9,183 nt of DNA from an uncultured Collinsella sp. GTDB taxonomy: Bacteria > Actinomycetota > Coriobacteriia > Coriobacteriales > Coriobacteriaceae. Under the pieces are notes generated by a model. The model saw nothing but the letters and a program-made list of their open reading frames with translations, was not told the origin of the DNA and ran no database searches. The stretch lies in assembly GCA_900549065.1 (NCBI GenBank), contig URNC01000080.1, positions 1 through 9,183 on the forward strand. The letters run 5' to 3'. Below are positions 1-7,973 of the stretch, piece after piece. A program made the translations under genes and the position numbers. The stretch's first letter is position 1; each line of letters begins with the position of its first letter.

Positions 1-983
1 CTGGCGTTCATCCCGCCCACGCCGCCTGCCATGCCCATGCCCATAAAGCCCGCCATCGCGCCGTTGGGGTTGGCGGCTGCCGCGCGCATTGCGTCGCTCT
101 GGGCGCTGGCGATGTTGGCTGCCGCCATAGTGGGATCGCGCATGACCGCGGCTTTCTGCAGGTCCTTGATCATCTGCTCGTCTTCTTGCGAGGCGGCGAT
201 GGAGTTGACGCCAAAGCTCACGATCTCGACGCCACGCAGGTCACGCCAGTCGGCAGAGAGGACCTCGTTGAGCGCACGGGCGAGCTCGGTGGTGTGGCCG
301 GGGATGGCGCTGTAGCGGATGCCCATCTCCGAAATCTTGGCAAAGGCGGGCTGCAGGGCGGTGAGCAGCTCGGACTTAAGCTGGCTGTCGATCTTGTCGC
401 GCGTATAGCTATCGGTCACGTTGCCGCACACGTTGGTGTAGAACAGCAGCGGGTTGGTGATGCGATACGAATACTCGCCGTTGCAGCGCACGGAGATGTC
501 GACGTCCAGGCCAATGTTGTTATCGACCACGCGGAAGGGCACGGGCGAGGCGGTGCCGTACTTGTTGCCGATGATCTCCTTGGTGTTGATGAAGTAGACG
601 CGCTGGTCTTTGCCCGCGTCGCCGCCAAAGGTAAAGCGGCTGCCGATATTGGCGAAGGTCTCCTTGATGGAATCGCCCAGGTTGCCGCTAAAGACGCTCG
701 GCTCGCTGCCGGTATCGAAGACGAACTCACCGGGCTCCAGCGCGACTTCGATGATCTTGCCGTTTTGCACCACGAGCATGCCCTGGCCGTCGTTGACGGC
801 GATGACCGAGCCGTTGGAGATGACGTTGTCCTCGCCGCGCGTGTTGGAGCTGCGGCCGCCGGTGCGCTTGCTGCCCTTGCAGGCCAAGACGTCAGCGGGC
901 ATCGATTCGCAGTAGATAAATTCCTTCCACTGGTCGGCCATGACGCCGCCGGCAGCACCCAATCCAGCTTTCAAGAGTCCCAT
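1..983 (-). CDS. SPFH-domain (YdjI-like, 'virion core protein') protein, 3' end outside window
   Basis: The frame reads from ATG at 983 to the left edge without a stop: 327 complete codons, so the C-terminus is missing. The start follows a clear Shine-Dalgarno AAGGAAG. The protein begins MGLLKAGLGAAGGVMADQW. A probable SPFH (stomatin/prohibitin/flotillin-like) region follows at about residues 30-270, with segments such as VIAVNDGQGMLVVQNGKIIE, EPGEFVFDTGSEPS and ELARALNEVLSADWRDLRGV, the last typical of the end of the SPFH fold. The visible C-terminal part turns into a Gly/Met/Ala-rich linker (NPNGAMAGFMGMGMAGGVGG). In this family such a linker usually leads to a small C-terminal zinc ribbon, which would lie beyond the window. 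There is no signal peptide or clear membrane helix. By family knowledge these proteins (B. subtilis YdjI) form membrane-associated scaffolds linked to PspA-type envelope stress. It is last of the three visible operon genes, 48 bases after the 440-residue gene. The family call is fairly secure; the exact function is unknown. Confidence 0.85.
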   Translation of the reverse strand, partial: MGLLKAGLGAAGGVMADQWKEFIYCESMPADVLACKGSKRTGGRSSNTRGEDNVISNGSVIAVNDGQGMLVVQNGKIIEVALEPGEFVFDTGSEPSVFSGNLGDSIKETFANIGSRFTFGGDAGKDQRVYFINTKEIIGNKYGTASPVPFRVVDNNIGLDVDISVRCNGEYSYRITNPLLFYTNVCGNVTDSYTRDKIDSQLKSELLTALQPAFAKISEMGIRYSAIPGHTTELARALNEVLSADWRDLRGVEIVSFGVNSIAASQEDEQMIKDLQKAAVMRDPTMAAANIASAQSDAMRAAAANPNGAMAGFMGMGMAGGVGGMNA

Positions 984-1031
984 GGTGATCTTCCTTTCTC
1001 GTCAAAGGCCGGGTGGTATTGGTCAGGATGG

Positions 1032-2354
1032 TTAATCGTCCTTGTCGTCCTTCATGACAACGGTGGTCTCGGTGTGGCTGAAGGTGTCGTGCTTCTCGGT
1101 CAGGTCGAGCTCGCCACAGTAGCAATCGGCGTGGGTGGCCTCGTTGGCCGTCTTGAGCTGGCCCACCAGCAGCACGTCTGCGATGACCACGATGATCAGC
1201 GGCGCGACGATGTTGATGAGGATGCCCTCGATATCAAAGGTGAGGTAATCCGGATCGAAGGCGTTCTCACCCATGAAGAGGATCTGGGAGAGGACAAATC
1301 CGATCACAAAGAACAGCACCGAGGCGATAGCGAGCTTGGGCTTGGAGCAAGGAAGCTCGCCGACCATACGGCCGGTTTGGCCGTTCATGGCAAACAGGTA
1401 GCTCTTGCCGTTCCACGAGGTGGAAAGCATCCACACGGGGAACAGGGCATAGTCGCTGTCTTCCCAGGTGTAGTCGAGCTGCTTGCTTTCGACCGTGGCA
1501 TCGTCATATTCGTCGACGACGGTTTCGCGCAGGGCCGAGATTGTGCTTTCTTCCATACGGCGCTCGGCGCGCGCCTTGCAAGTCTCGCAGTCCTCGTCGT
1601 AACGGTTGGCGATGTAGCCGGGCATATATGCGACCGAGAACGGACGCAGTGCGTCGTAGTCAAACGGCTCGATGGCGTCCATGTGGCCGTCGGGCATCTT
1701 GGATGATCCGTCGACGGGCACGCGCTTAAACGAGATATTGCCCTTGCGATAGGCATCGTAGTGGTCGGTGGTCGTGACGGTGCGGTCGGATTCCTCGGTC
1801 ACGGTCTCGTTGGTCGCGTCAAAGTACACTTCGCCGTCAACGCGGGCGCCGTAGAGCCAAAACGGCACGTAGACACCTTGGACCTCGTCGATGTGGTTGC
1901 CGGTGACAAAGCTCTTGGGCAGCAAGATCTTGCCCTTGTAGTGTTCCTTGAGTGCGGCCGTGACGTCATCGCGCCCGAGCTTAAACGGAATCACCAGGTC
2001 GGGCGAGAAGTCGCCAGAGAGCTGGCCGGGCGCCACGGCGGAGTTGCCGCAGTACGGGCAGGTGGTGACGGCGACGGTGCCGTCGGACACGAGTTCGGCG
2101 CCGCACGACGAGCAGATGTAGCCGGCGTTTTGGGCGAGCTCCTGCACCGCGTCGTCGGCAGCAGGTTTGGGAGCCGCGGCTACCGCATCGGCTTTGGCAT
2201 CGGCCTTGTCCTGGCGCTCGCGATAGAGGGCCTCGACTTCTTCGACTTCAAAGCGCGAGTCACAGTAGTCGCAGACGAGCTTTTGCTCGGCGCTGGCAAA
2301 ATGCAGGGGGCCACCGCAGGCAGGGCACTGATAGTTAACGCTCTCGAAGGCCAT
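1032..2354 (-). CDS. TFIIB-type zinc-ribbon membrane protein (YdjG-like), 440 aa
   Basis: The ATG at 2354 is preceded by GGAAAGGA, and the stop is TAA. Two zinc ribbons are visible at the N-terminus. The first uses C10, C13, C28 and C31 (CPACG...CDYC); the second uses C81, C84, C99 and C102 (CSSCG...CPYCG). An Ala/Lys/Asp-rich linker at about residues 45-75 joins them. A long soluble region (about 105-335) contains GVYVPFWLYGARVDGEVYFD and an aromatic YALFPVWMLSTSWNGKSYLF stretch, both familiar from 'TFIIB-type zinc ribbon-containing' proteins. Two hydrophobic helices follow, about 340-359 and 375-397. The tail (398-440) is acidic, with a CYC motif at 411-413. The predicted topology is membrane-anchored with the ribbons in the cytoplasm. 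B. subtilis YdjG, with the same ribbon-plus-membrane layout, works with PspA and YdjI at the membrane. A DNA-binding transcription-factor role is not implied by the ribbon. The gap to the upstream 245-residue gene is 24 bases, consistent with one transcript. Confidence 0.85.
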   Translation of the reverse strand: MAFESVNYQCPACGGPLHFASAEQKLVCDYCDSRFEVEEVEALYRERQDKADAKADAVAAAPKPAADDAVQELAQNAGYICSSCGAELVSDGTVAVTTCPYCGNSAVAPGQLSGDFSPDLVIPFKLGRDDVTAALKEHYKGKILLPKSFVTGNHIDEVQGVYVPFWLYGARVDGEVYFDATNETVTEESDRTVTTTDHYDAYRKGNISFKRVPVDGSSKMPDGHMDAIEPFDYDALRPFSVAYMPGYIANRYDEDCETCKARAERRMEESTISALRETVVDEYDDATVESKQLDYTWEDSDYALFPVWMLSTSWNGKSYLFAMNGQTGRMVGELPCSKPKLAIASVLFFVIGFVLSQILFMGENAFDPDYLTFDIEGILINIVAPLIIVVIADVLLVGQLKTANEATHADCYCGELDLTEKHDTFSHTETTVVMKDDKDD

Positions 2355-2378
2355 GATCGGTCCTTTCCGTGCCGGGTG

Positions 2379-3116
2379 CTATGCGCCGATGGCGCCGCCG
2401 CAGTATTCGCAGCGCCCGCTGGCATCGGGAATGGTGGTGGCTCCGCAGAAGGGGCAGGTCACCGCGGTCTTGGGGGCCTTGGCGGCCACGACGCTGTCGC
2501 GCGTCTCCTGGCGCAGCTGCACCAGCGCATCGCGGACCTCGGTTGCCTGGCGCTTGGCCTCGCGGTATTCGATGGAGCCGCGCTGATCGATGGTGGAGTC
2601 GTTCACGCGCAGGTTGATCTCGGTAAAGTACGGCGTGTTGACATGGATGGTCAGATTAAAGTCGTAATCCAGGTCGTAGCGCGGCGGGTTGTAGCTCTCG
2701 CGCTCGCCGTCCTTGGTCTCGCGATAGATCTCGGTGCGCTGCTCGTCGATATCCATATTGCAGCCGAGTACCTGCGAGAACTCGATGATGTCGGGATTGG
2801 CGTCGCGCCAGCGGCTCTGCGAAGTGATGATCAGCAGGCCCGCGTCCTCATCGAGCATAATATTGGTGCGCCCGGCAGAAAGCGTACGCGTGGGGTTGAA
2901 CGACGCCAGGCGCTCGGCATTGGCCTCGCGGTAGGCGAGTTGCTCACGGATATCGTCCGCGGTGCTGGAGCGATAGCCGCCAAAGAAGGGGGAGAGCTTG
3001 CCGGCGCACTCTTTGCACAGGTAGCCCTCATTGATTTTTGTCTTACCTAGAAGTCCCAGCTCGGTACCGCAAATCGCGCACTCTTTCTTCTCAAACATCT
3101 TGTCAAAGAAGCCCAT
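2379..3116 (-). CDS. DUF4428-like/double zinc-ribbon protein, 245 aa
   Basis: The ATG at 3116 has GGGAGG 7 bases upstream. The N-terminus carries a CxxC...CxxC zinc finger (C13, C16, C34, C37) in the pattern ECAICGTELGLLGKTKINEG...LCKEC, which matches my memory of DUF4428. A charged linker (about 50-75) follows. The middle (about 80-190) is beta-rich with no membrane helix (LDEDAGLLIITSQSRWRD, YDLDYDFNLTIHVNTPYFTE) and may be a PH-like or other beta-sandwich fold. A short helical segment at about 185-210 leads to a C-terminal zinc ribbon with C221, C224, C236 and C239 (CPFCG...CEYCGG). It is the first gene of the visible minus-strand operon with the 440-residue zinc-ribbon protein and the SPFH protein. 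The shared CxxC ribbons suggest that the three proteins meet in one assembly. No enzymatic motif is visible and the function is unknown. Confidence 0.82.
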   Translation of the reverse strand: MGFFDKMFEKKECAICGTELGLLGKTKINEGYLCKECAGKLSPFFGGYRSSTADDIREQLAYREANAERLASFNPTRTLSAGRTNIMLDEDAGLLIITSQSRWRDANPDIIEFSQVLGCNMDIDEQRTEIYRETKDGERESYNPPRYDLDYDFNLTIHVNTPYFTEINLRVNDSTIDQRGSIEYREAKRQATEVRDALVQLRQETRDSVVAAKAPKTAVTCPFCGATTIPDASGRCEYCGGAIGA

Positions 3117-3479
3117 GGCTGCCTCCCATCAACTGGTAGCGTGTGTCACTTTTGATGATGGGGGAGTGCGCGATCCTTCGCGATACCCAGACGGCTCAAG
3201 GAGTCTCCACAACTGGGACACATGGCCCATTTTTTGATTGGACGCCGGGGACACTCTTCGGCCACTCATTGGGGACGTACTTAAATGAGTGGTAGTTGGA
3301 GACACTCCTGGCCGAGCTAGAGATCGCGCGCGTCCCTTCTGGTCCATGCGGCTCAAAATCGCGGCGTGATGTGGACGGCTGGGGTCGAATTGGCAACATT
3401 TCGAGCCTGGCTTCGATATTGAGACTGGTTCTTTATTAAAATAGATTTCCAGACAATTGAGCGGCTGGGGGGGTTAACC
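3117..3479. other. divergent intergenic region (363 bases), no gene
   Basis: This region separates the starts of the zinc-ribbon operon (minus) and the LuxR-family gene (plus), so it must carry both promoters. On the plus strand TAAAAT (3437-3442) is a fair -10 box about 38 bases before the ATG, but no convincing -35 sits 16-18 bases upstream. On the minus strand I found no clear promoter. A small perfect hairpin, CGCGA-TCCT-TCGCG, lies at 3169-3182. A REP-like repeat occupies about 3196-3313 and is listed separately. Short open frames here lack Shine-Dalgarno sites and recognisable protein content, and were not called. Confidence 0.5.
3196..3313. repeat. REP-like GTCCC/GGGAC-rich repeat element
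   Basis: Several variants of one motif are packed together: TGGGACACA (3214-3222), GGGGACACTC (3247-3256), GGGGACG (3271-3277) and GGAGACACTC (3298-3307). The units GGGGACACTCTTCGGCC (3247-3263) and GGAGACACTCCTGGCC (3298-3313) are imperfect direct repeats. Between them a perfect 9-bp inverted repeat, CCACTCATT (3262-3270) and AATGAGTGG (3284-3292), encloses a 13-base loop. Clusters of GTCCC-like motifs with short stems are typical of REP/BIME elements mobilised by REP-associated transposases, but none is encoded here. I see only one copy, so dispersal in the genome is inferred. Confidence 0.45.
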
Positions 3480-5023
3480 ATGAGGGGCATGGGAGACACA
3501 ACCGCATATTTGCGTCGGGGCATTCGGGAGATTATATGCCTGGCGCTGTTCTTCTTCACGTTTTTGGCGTGCGAGTATCTCTTTGATGTGCGCATGGCCG
3601 AGTTCGTGCCATCGAGTGAGGTCGTCATCTACGAGAGCATCGTTGTCGGCGCGAGCGTGATTGGCTTTTTCGTGCGCCCATTTCTGTACTATCGCCTTCC
3701 CCAGACGATCGATGCGACGAGCGATATTACAGGCGAGCTGTTGGTATCGGCGTTGCTGCTGATGATTACGGCAGTGCGGTTTGAGGTAGTAATTGCCGGC
3801 GGCCTGGTGGCGTGCTGCGCCCTGGGCTATTGCGGATCGACCGCCCATGCCAATCTTGCGCGGCGTTTTGCGCAGACGCCCTGCCTGGCGCGCGCCGCCG
3901 CACTTTCCTATGCCATGGGCGTTCTGGTACAGGTGATCAACCACATGGTGATGCCTGTCGGCATTCCTCAGCAGGCTGTTCTGGTCGTCTGTGCGATCGC
4001 GCAGGTGGCGTTGCTCCACGGTGCCCGACGCGCCAAGCTGCGCGACGAGTCCGATCCCAGCTTTGAACCCAGTGTTGCCGGGCTTTCGGTAGATGCTTTG
4101 GAATATGGCGCCAAGTGGCAAGACGATCCCGAGGCAAAGGCGGCATTCCGTCGTGCCGTAGTTCGCCTGACCGTGGCGACGGCGTATCTTTCCGGCGTAT
4201 TCGCCGCTCTCAACGCGGCTTCACGACCTTGCATGCTGTCGGAGCCGTCGATTTGGGCGATTGGCCGCGCCTGCTGCTTGTCGTGAGCTCGTTGGCCGCT
4301 GGCGCACTATTTGACCTGCACGGCCGTTCGTATATGAATATCGGCATGACATGCGCCGCCATACTGTCCACGCTTTCGTTCTTTGTGCTCATCGTCGATG
4401 GCAATGGCGGCAACGAGCTTGCTGCCACGATCATCTTTTATCTGGGCTCGGGCTTTTTCGTGGTGTTCTTTACCACAAAATATGCCGCCGTCTCGCTCTA
4501 TGCGCGCTGGTCATATTTTTGGCCGTGCATGGGTCGCGTCGTCAACAACGTGTGCTCGATGTTCGTGACGGCGCCGGCAGTGGCGATTATCTCGAGTCAA
4601 AATGTGCTGGCTGCGGTCGGTGCAGCGCTCGTGATGTTTGTGGGCATTGCGATTACGCTGCTGGGGCAGTTGGGGCAACGAGCCGATGATGCCGTGATGC
4701 AGGATGGCCTGCCGCTTGCCACCGACGATCTTGGTGGGGATCTTGCGCCCACATGCCCCGACCCCGAGCCCGTGGAGGCGGCGGAGCTCACGTCCGATGA
4801 ACGCCTCGATGCTTTCGTCGCCACCTTTGGGCTTACAGAGCGCGAGCACGATATTCTTGAGGTCTTGGTCGTTTCGGACCAGAGCGTTCAGGACATCGCC
4901 ACAACGCTTTTCCTTTCGCGCTCCACGCTCTATCGTCACATTTCCTCGATCAACAAAAAGACCGGCACCGCCTCGCGCGTGGCCCTCATCAACTTCTTCT
5001 GGTCCTGGACACCCAAGGACTAG
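3480..5023 (+). pseudogene. membrane-bound LuxR-family transcriptional regulator, frameshifted
   Basis: Two overlapping frames make one gene. Frame A starts at ATG 3480 after a GGGGGGG Shine-Dalgarno-like run and runs to a stop at 4286. Frame B (open from about 4115, stop TAG 5021-5023) carries the rest. Native-looking sequence leaves frame A after ...YLSGVFAALN and resumes in frame B as GFTTLHAVGAVDLGDWPRLL. Restoring one base between 4214 and 4217 (AAC G[A]C GGC = Asn-Asp-Gly) joins them into about 514 residues. The first ~400 residues hold about 12 hydrophobic helices, 7 before and 5 after the break, arranged like an MFS half. The C-terminus is a LuxR-type helix-turn-helix (LTEREHDILEVL...VQDIATTLFLSRSTLYRHI...NKKTGT...). 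Such membrane sensor-regulators are numerous in Coriobacteriia; their ligands are mostly unknown. As read, the upstream product lacks the DNA-binding domain and should be inactive. A sequencing error is the main alternative. Its start region faces the zinc-ribbon operon. Confidence 0.8.
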
Positions 5024-5037
5024 CTAATCTCCCAATA

Positions 5038-5104
5038 AGTTGCGGTGGAATAGTCCCTAAATTAAAGTCACGGGGCTTTAAACAGGAACTATTTCACCGC
5101 AACT
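5038..5104. repeat. 67-base long imperfect palindrome between convergent genes
   Basis: The outer arms AGTTGCGGTGGAATAGT (5038-5054) and ACTATTTCACCGCAACT (5088-5104) pair over 17 positions with a single G-T wobble. Inside them a second inverted repeat, TTAAAG (5062-5067) and CTTTAA (5076-5081), encloses an 8-base loop. It begins 14 bases after the LuxR-gene stop and lies 100 bases beyond the mgtA stop, so it could act as a two-way transcript end. It has no U-run on either side, so a classical intrinsic terminator is unlikely. The size, the near-perfect arms and the nested stem fit a small palindromic intergenic repeat (MITE/REP-like) at least as well. Confidence 0.6.
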
Positions 5105-5120
5105 GCTGGGGGGATAGACT

Positions 5121-5190
5121 GCGGCGGCGGCAGAGGCAACGGCAGCGGCGTTGGCAGCTGTGGTAGTGGCAACGGCAGCTGGCAGGGTGT
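5121..5190. repeat. GCN/GGC-type low-complexity stretch
   Basis: The sequence is almost wholly built of GGC, GGCA and GGT triplets. The unit GGCAACGGCAGC occurs at 5135-5146 and again, 33 bases later, at 5168-5179. It lies just beyond the mgtA stop. Read in one minus frame it gives a Pro-Leu repeat, but that frame overlaps mgtA out of phase and has no independent start, so I treat it as non-coding. It may be a decayed tandem repeat. Confidence 0.5.
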
Positions 5191-5204
5191 TTTCCGTCTA
5201 CTTG

Positions 5205-7973
5205 CTACAGCAGCTCGCCGTGGCGGGCAATGTAGCGGCGCTTTGCCAGCTGGGTGAGCGCGATATAGGCGGTAACGATGCCAATGAGCAGCCCAAAAAA
5301 GCTCGTGGGCAGCGGCATGAGGCCGAGCGCATCGGCGATGGGGCTTGCCGACAGCCAGGTGACGAGCGCCAGGCCCAGCACGGTAAGAACGCACAATGCG
5401 GGCGCGGCGTGGTCGCGCGGGCTCGGCAGATGCGGGGAGCGCAACATGTGGACCACGAGTGTCTGCGACCACATGGACTCGACAAACCAGCCGCTCTGGA
5501 AGAGCGCAGCAAAGGTCGCCATACCCGCGACGTCGCCCGCGGCGGCAAGCTCGGACCAGCTTGCGTCCACGGCGGCGGGGCACACGACAAAGAAGAGCGC
5601 GGCGAAGGTCACGATGTCAAACAGCGAGCTCACGGGGCCCAGCTCGAGCATAAAGCCCTTGATGGACGCAGCGTCCCAGGCACGCGGACGGGCGGTCCAG
5701 GCGTCATCGACGGTGTCCCACGGCAGTGCGATACACACGATCTCGTAGACGAGCGACAGCAGTACCAGCTGCAGGGCGCTCATGGGCAAAAACGGCAAGA
5801 ACAGGCTCGCGACGGTCACGGACAGCACATTGCCAAAGTTGGAGCTCACCGTGGTCTTGAGGTACTTGAGCAGGTTGCCGTAAGTGCGGCGGCCTTCGAT
5901 GATGCCGCGCTCGAGCACGCCCAGGTCCTTCTGAAGCAAGATGATATCGGCGGATTCCTTGGCAATATCGACGGCCGAATCGACCGAGATGCCGCAATCG
6001 CTCGCACGCATGGCGGCGGCGTCGTTGATGCCGTCGCCCATAAAGCCCACGGTGTGGCCGAGCATCTCGCGCATGACACGTACCAGGCGCGCCTTCTGCA
6101 GCGGCGAGAGCTTGGCGAAGAGGTGGGTTTTCTCGGCGCGCTCGGCAAGTTCGGCGTCATCGAGCGTATCGATCTCGGAGCCGAGCAAGACGTTGCTCGC
6201 ATCGATACCAATCTGCTCGCAGACGGTGGCGGCGACGCGGTCGTTGTCGCCGGTTAGGACCTTGACCGCCACGCCCTTGGCCTCGAGGGTGGCGACGGCG
6301 CCCGCGGCACTTGCTTTGGGCGGATCGAGGAAGGCCAAAAAGCCCATCAGCACCATGTCGCACTCGTCGGCGATGCCAAACTCGCCCACGCAGCGCGGAT
6401 TGGTCTTCTGCGCCACGGCAATTACGCGTAGGCCCTCGGCGTTAAGTCCGGCGATCTGCTTGCGAATCTGGGCGAGCTTCTCGTCGGTGAGCGGCTGAGC
6501 GATGCCATCGATCTCGACAAAGGAGCAGATCTCGAGCATTTCCTCGGCAGCGCCCTTGGTAACCATCTGGGTTTTGCCTTGGGCGTCGGCGACAACTACG
6601 CTCAGGCGACGGCGCGAGAAATCGAAGGGAACCTCGTCGACCTTGGTGTAGCGGTCGCGCAGGCTCTGGCCCAGCATGGAATCGGGTGCGACGGTCGAGG
6701 GTGTCACATCGGCACGGTCGATTACGGCCAGGTCGATAAGATTTTTGAGTCCGGTCTGGAAGAAGCTGTTCAAAAACGCATGGCGCAGCACGCGCGCGTC
6801 CTCGTTGCCATCGGTGTTGAGGTAGCGCTCGAGCACGATGCGGTCTTCGGTGAGGGTGCCGGTCTTGTCGCAGCACAGGACGTCCATCGCTCCGAGGTTT
6901 TGAATCGCCGGCAGCTCCTTGACGATAACCTGGCGACGGGCGAGGTCCTTGGCGCCCTGCGACAGGCTCGTGGTCACGATGACGGGAAGCATCTGCGGCG
7001 TGATGCCCACGGCCACGCTCGTGGCGAACAGCAGCGCGTCGATGACGTTGCCCTTGGTGGCGGCGTTGATGGCAAAGACGGCCGGCGCCATAACGAGCAT
7101 GAGGCGTACGAGCAACATGGAGACGTTCGAGACGCCGCGGTCAAACGCGCTCTTTTCGCCGCGCCCGTTGAGCATCTTGGCGATGCCGCCCAGGTAGGTG
7201 TCCGAGCCTGTGGCAACGACAAGCGCCATGGCGGCGCCGTTTTGCACGGAGGTGCCGGTAAAGACGATGTTCTTGCAGGCAGAGAGTGGCAGTGCGGAGC
7301 CGTCGGCGCCCTCGACGACGGTGGCGGCGGTGGTCTTCTCGACGGCCTCGCTCTCGCCGGTGAGTGCGGACTCGATCACAAACAGGTCGCGCGCGGTGAT
7401 GATGCGGGCATCTGCCGGCACCATATCGCCGGCAGAGAGGCGGATTACATCGCCGGGGACGAGCTCGTCGAAGGGGATCTCGATGCGCCCGCCGTCGCGC
7501 AGGGCGGTGCAAGTGTTGGAGACCAGGTCCTTGAGGGCCTCTGCCGCATTGCCGCTGCGGGCTTCCTGGATAAACTTCATGCCGCCCGATACCAGCAGCA
7601 TGGTGCCGATGACGATGACCGTGGAGGGGTCGCGCTGCGGTTCGGGCACGGCGAGCACGTCGATGTAGAGCGAGACCAGTGCGAGCGCGGCGAGGATGCC
7701 GGCGAAGGGATCGATGAACGCGTCGGCGATGCGGCGGGCGAGCGTTTTGGTCGTTGCCTCGATGGTGTTGGGGCCGACGGCGTTCAGGCGCTCAGTTGCC
7801 TGCTCGACGGTGAGGCCGTTTGCCGTGGCGTCAAGCAGTACGAGGGCGTCCTCGGCACTATGGGTGGCGGCGAATATGGTGTTCTTGGACAGGCCGGTAT
7901 GAGCGGCAGGGCGCGCCGTGCGGCGGCGCTTGGAGATGGCTTCGAGTACCGTGACGGTTTTGAGCATAAGCAT
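5205..7973 (-). CDS. mgtA: magnesium-importing P-type ATPase (P3B), 922 aa
   Basis: MgtA/MgtB pumps import Mg2+ across the cytoplasmic membrane using ATP. Family signatures appear in order: actuator-loop TGES at 205-208; intramembrane GITPQMLP at 323-330; the phosphorylation motif DKTGT with D369; nucleotide-binding KGAAEE at K473; TGDN at 574-577; hinge GDGIND at 646-651; SNFGNVLSV at 711-719; and LPWD at 750-753, a P3B hallmark. About ten membrane helices are placed as expected (two before and two after the actuator domain, six at the C-terminus). Length is normal for the family. The ATG at 7973 has AAGGAGG five bases upstream, better placed than for the second Met at 7967. The equivalent of the usual TPEML motif reads TPQML (Q327), an oddity. 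The gene stands alone, divergent from pyrE, behind a long leader with an upstream ORF, which suggests Mg2+-responsive control. No mgtC or two-component genes are nearby. No lesion is seen. Confidence 0.95.
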   Translation of the reverse strand: MLMLKTVTVLEAISKRRRTARPAAHTGLSKNTIFAATHSAEDALVLLDATANGLTVEQATERLNAVGPNTIEATTKTLARRIADAFIDPFAGILAALALVSLYIDVLAVPEPQRDPSTVIVIGTMLLVSGGMKFIQEARSGNAAEALKDLVSNTCTALRDGGRIEIPFDELVPGDVIRLSAGDMVPADARIITARDLFVIESALTGESEAVEKTTAATVVEGADGSALPLSACKNIVFTGTSVQNGAAMALVVATGSDTYLGGIAKMLNGRGEKSAFDRGVSNVSMLLVRLMLVMAPAVFAINAATKGNVIDALLFATSVAVGITPQMLPVIVTTSLSQGAKDLARRQVIVKELPAIQNLGAMDVLCCDKTGTLTEDRIVLERYLNTDGNEDARVLRHAFLNSFFQTGLKNLIDLAVIDRADVTPSTVAPDSMLGQSLRDRYTKVDEVPFDFSRRRLSVVVADAQGKTQMVTKGAAEEMLEICSFVEIDGIAQPLTDEKLAQIRKQIAGLNAEGLRVIAVAQKTNPRCVGEFGIADECDMVLMGFLAFLDPPKASAAGAVATLEAKGVAVKVLTGDNDRVAATVCEQIGIDASNVLLGSEIDTLDDAELAERAEKTHLFAKLSPLQKARLVRVMREMLGHTVGFMGDGINDAAAMRASDCGISVDSAVDIAKESADIILLQKDLGVLERGIIEGRRTYGNLLKYLKTTVSSNFGNVLSVTVASLFLPFLPMSALQLVLLSLVYEIVCIALPWDTVDDAWTARPRAWDAASIKGFMLELGPVSSLFDIVTFAALFFVVCPAAVDASWSELAAAGDVAGMATFAALFQSGWFVESMWSQTLVVHMLRSPHLPSPRDHAAPALCVLTVLGLALVTWLSASPIADALGLMPLPTSFFGLLIGIVTAYIALTQLAKRRYIARHGELL

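Noticed and set aside
186..1706. Plus-strand open frame of 506 codons antisense to the SPFH and zinc-ribbon genes
   Set aside because: Composition is Ala/Val/Asp/Gly/His-rich, as expected from the complement of GC-biased codons; there is no domain, and the minus-strand genes have clear motifs and Shine-Dalgarno sites.
1761..3050. Plus-strand open frame of 429 codons
   Set aside because: Antisense shadow of the 440- and 245-residue zinc-ribbon genes, whose CxxC motifs are unmistakable.
3214..3236. TGGG...CCCA stem followed by six T, as a terminator
   Set aside because: The stem is only four pairs, and no gene on that strand ends upstream; it is better seen as part of the repeat element.
5089..5583. 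Minus-strand frame ending in a Pro-Leu repeat near the mgtA 3' end
   Set aside because: Overlaps mgtA out of phase and lacks an independent ribosome site; the repeat arises from the GGC-rich DNA.
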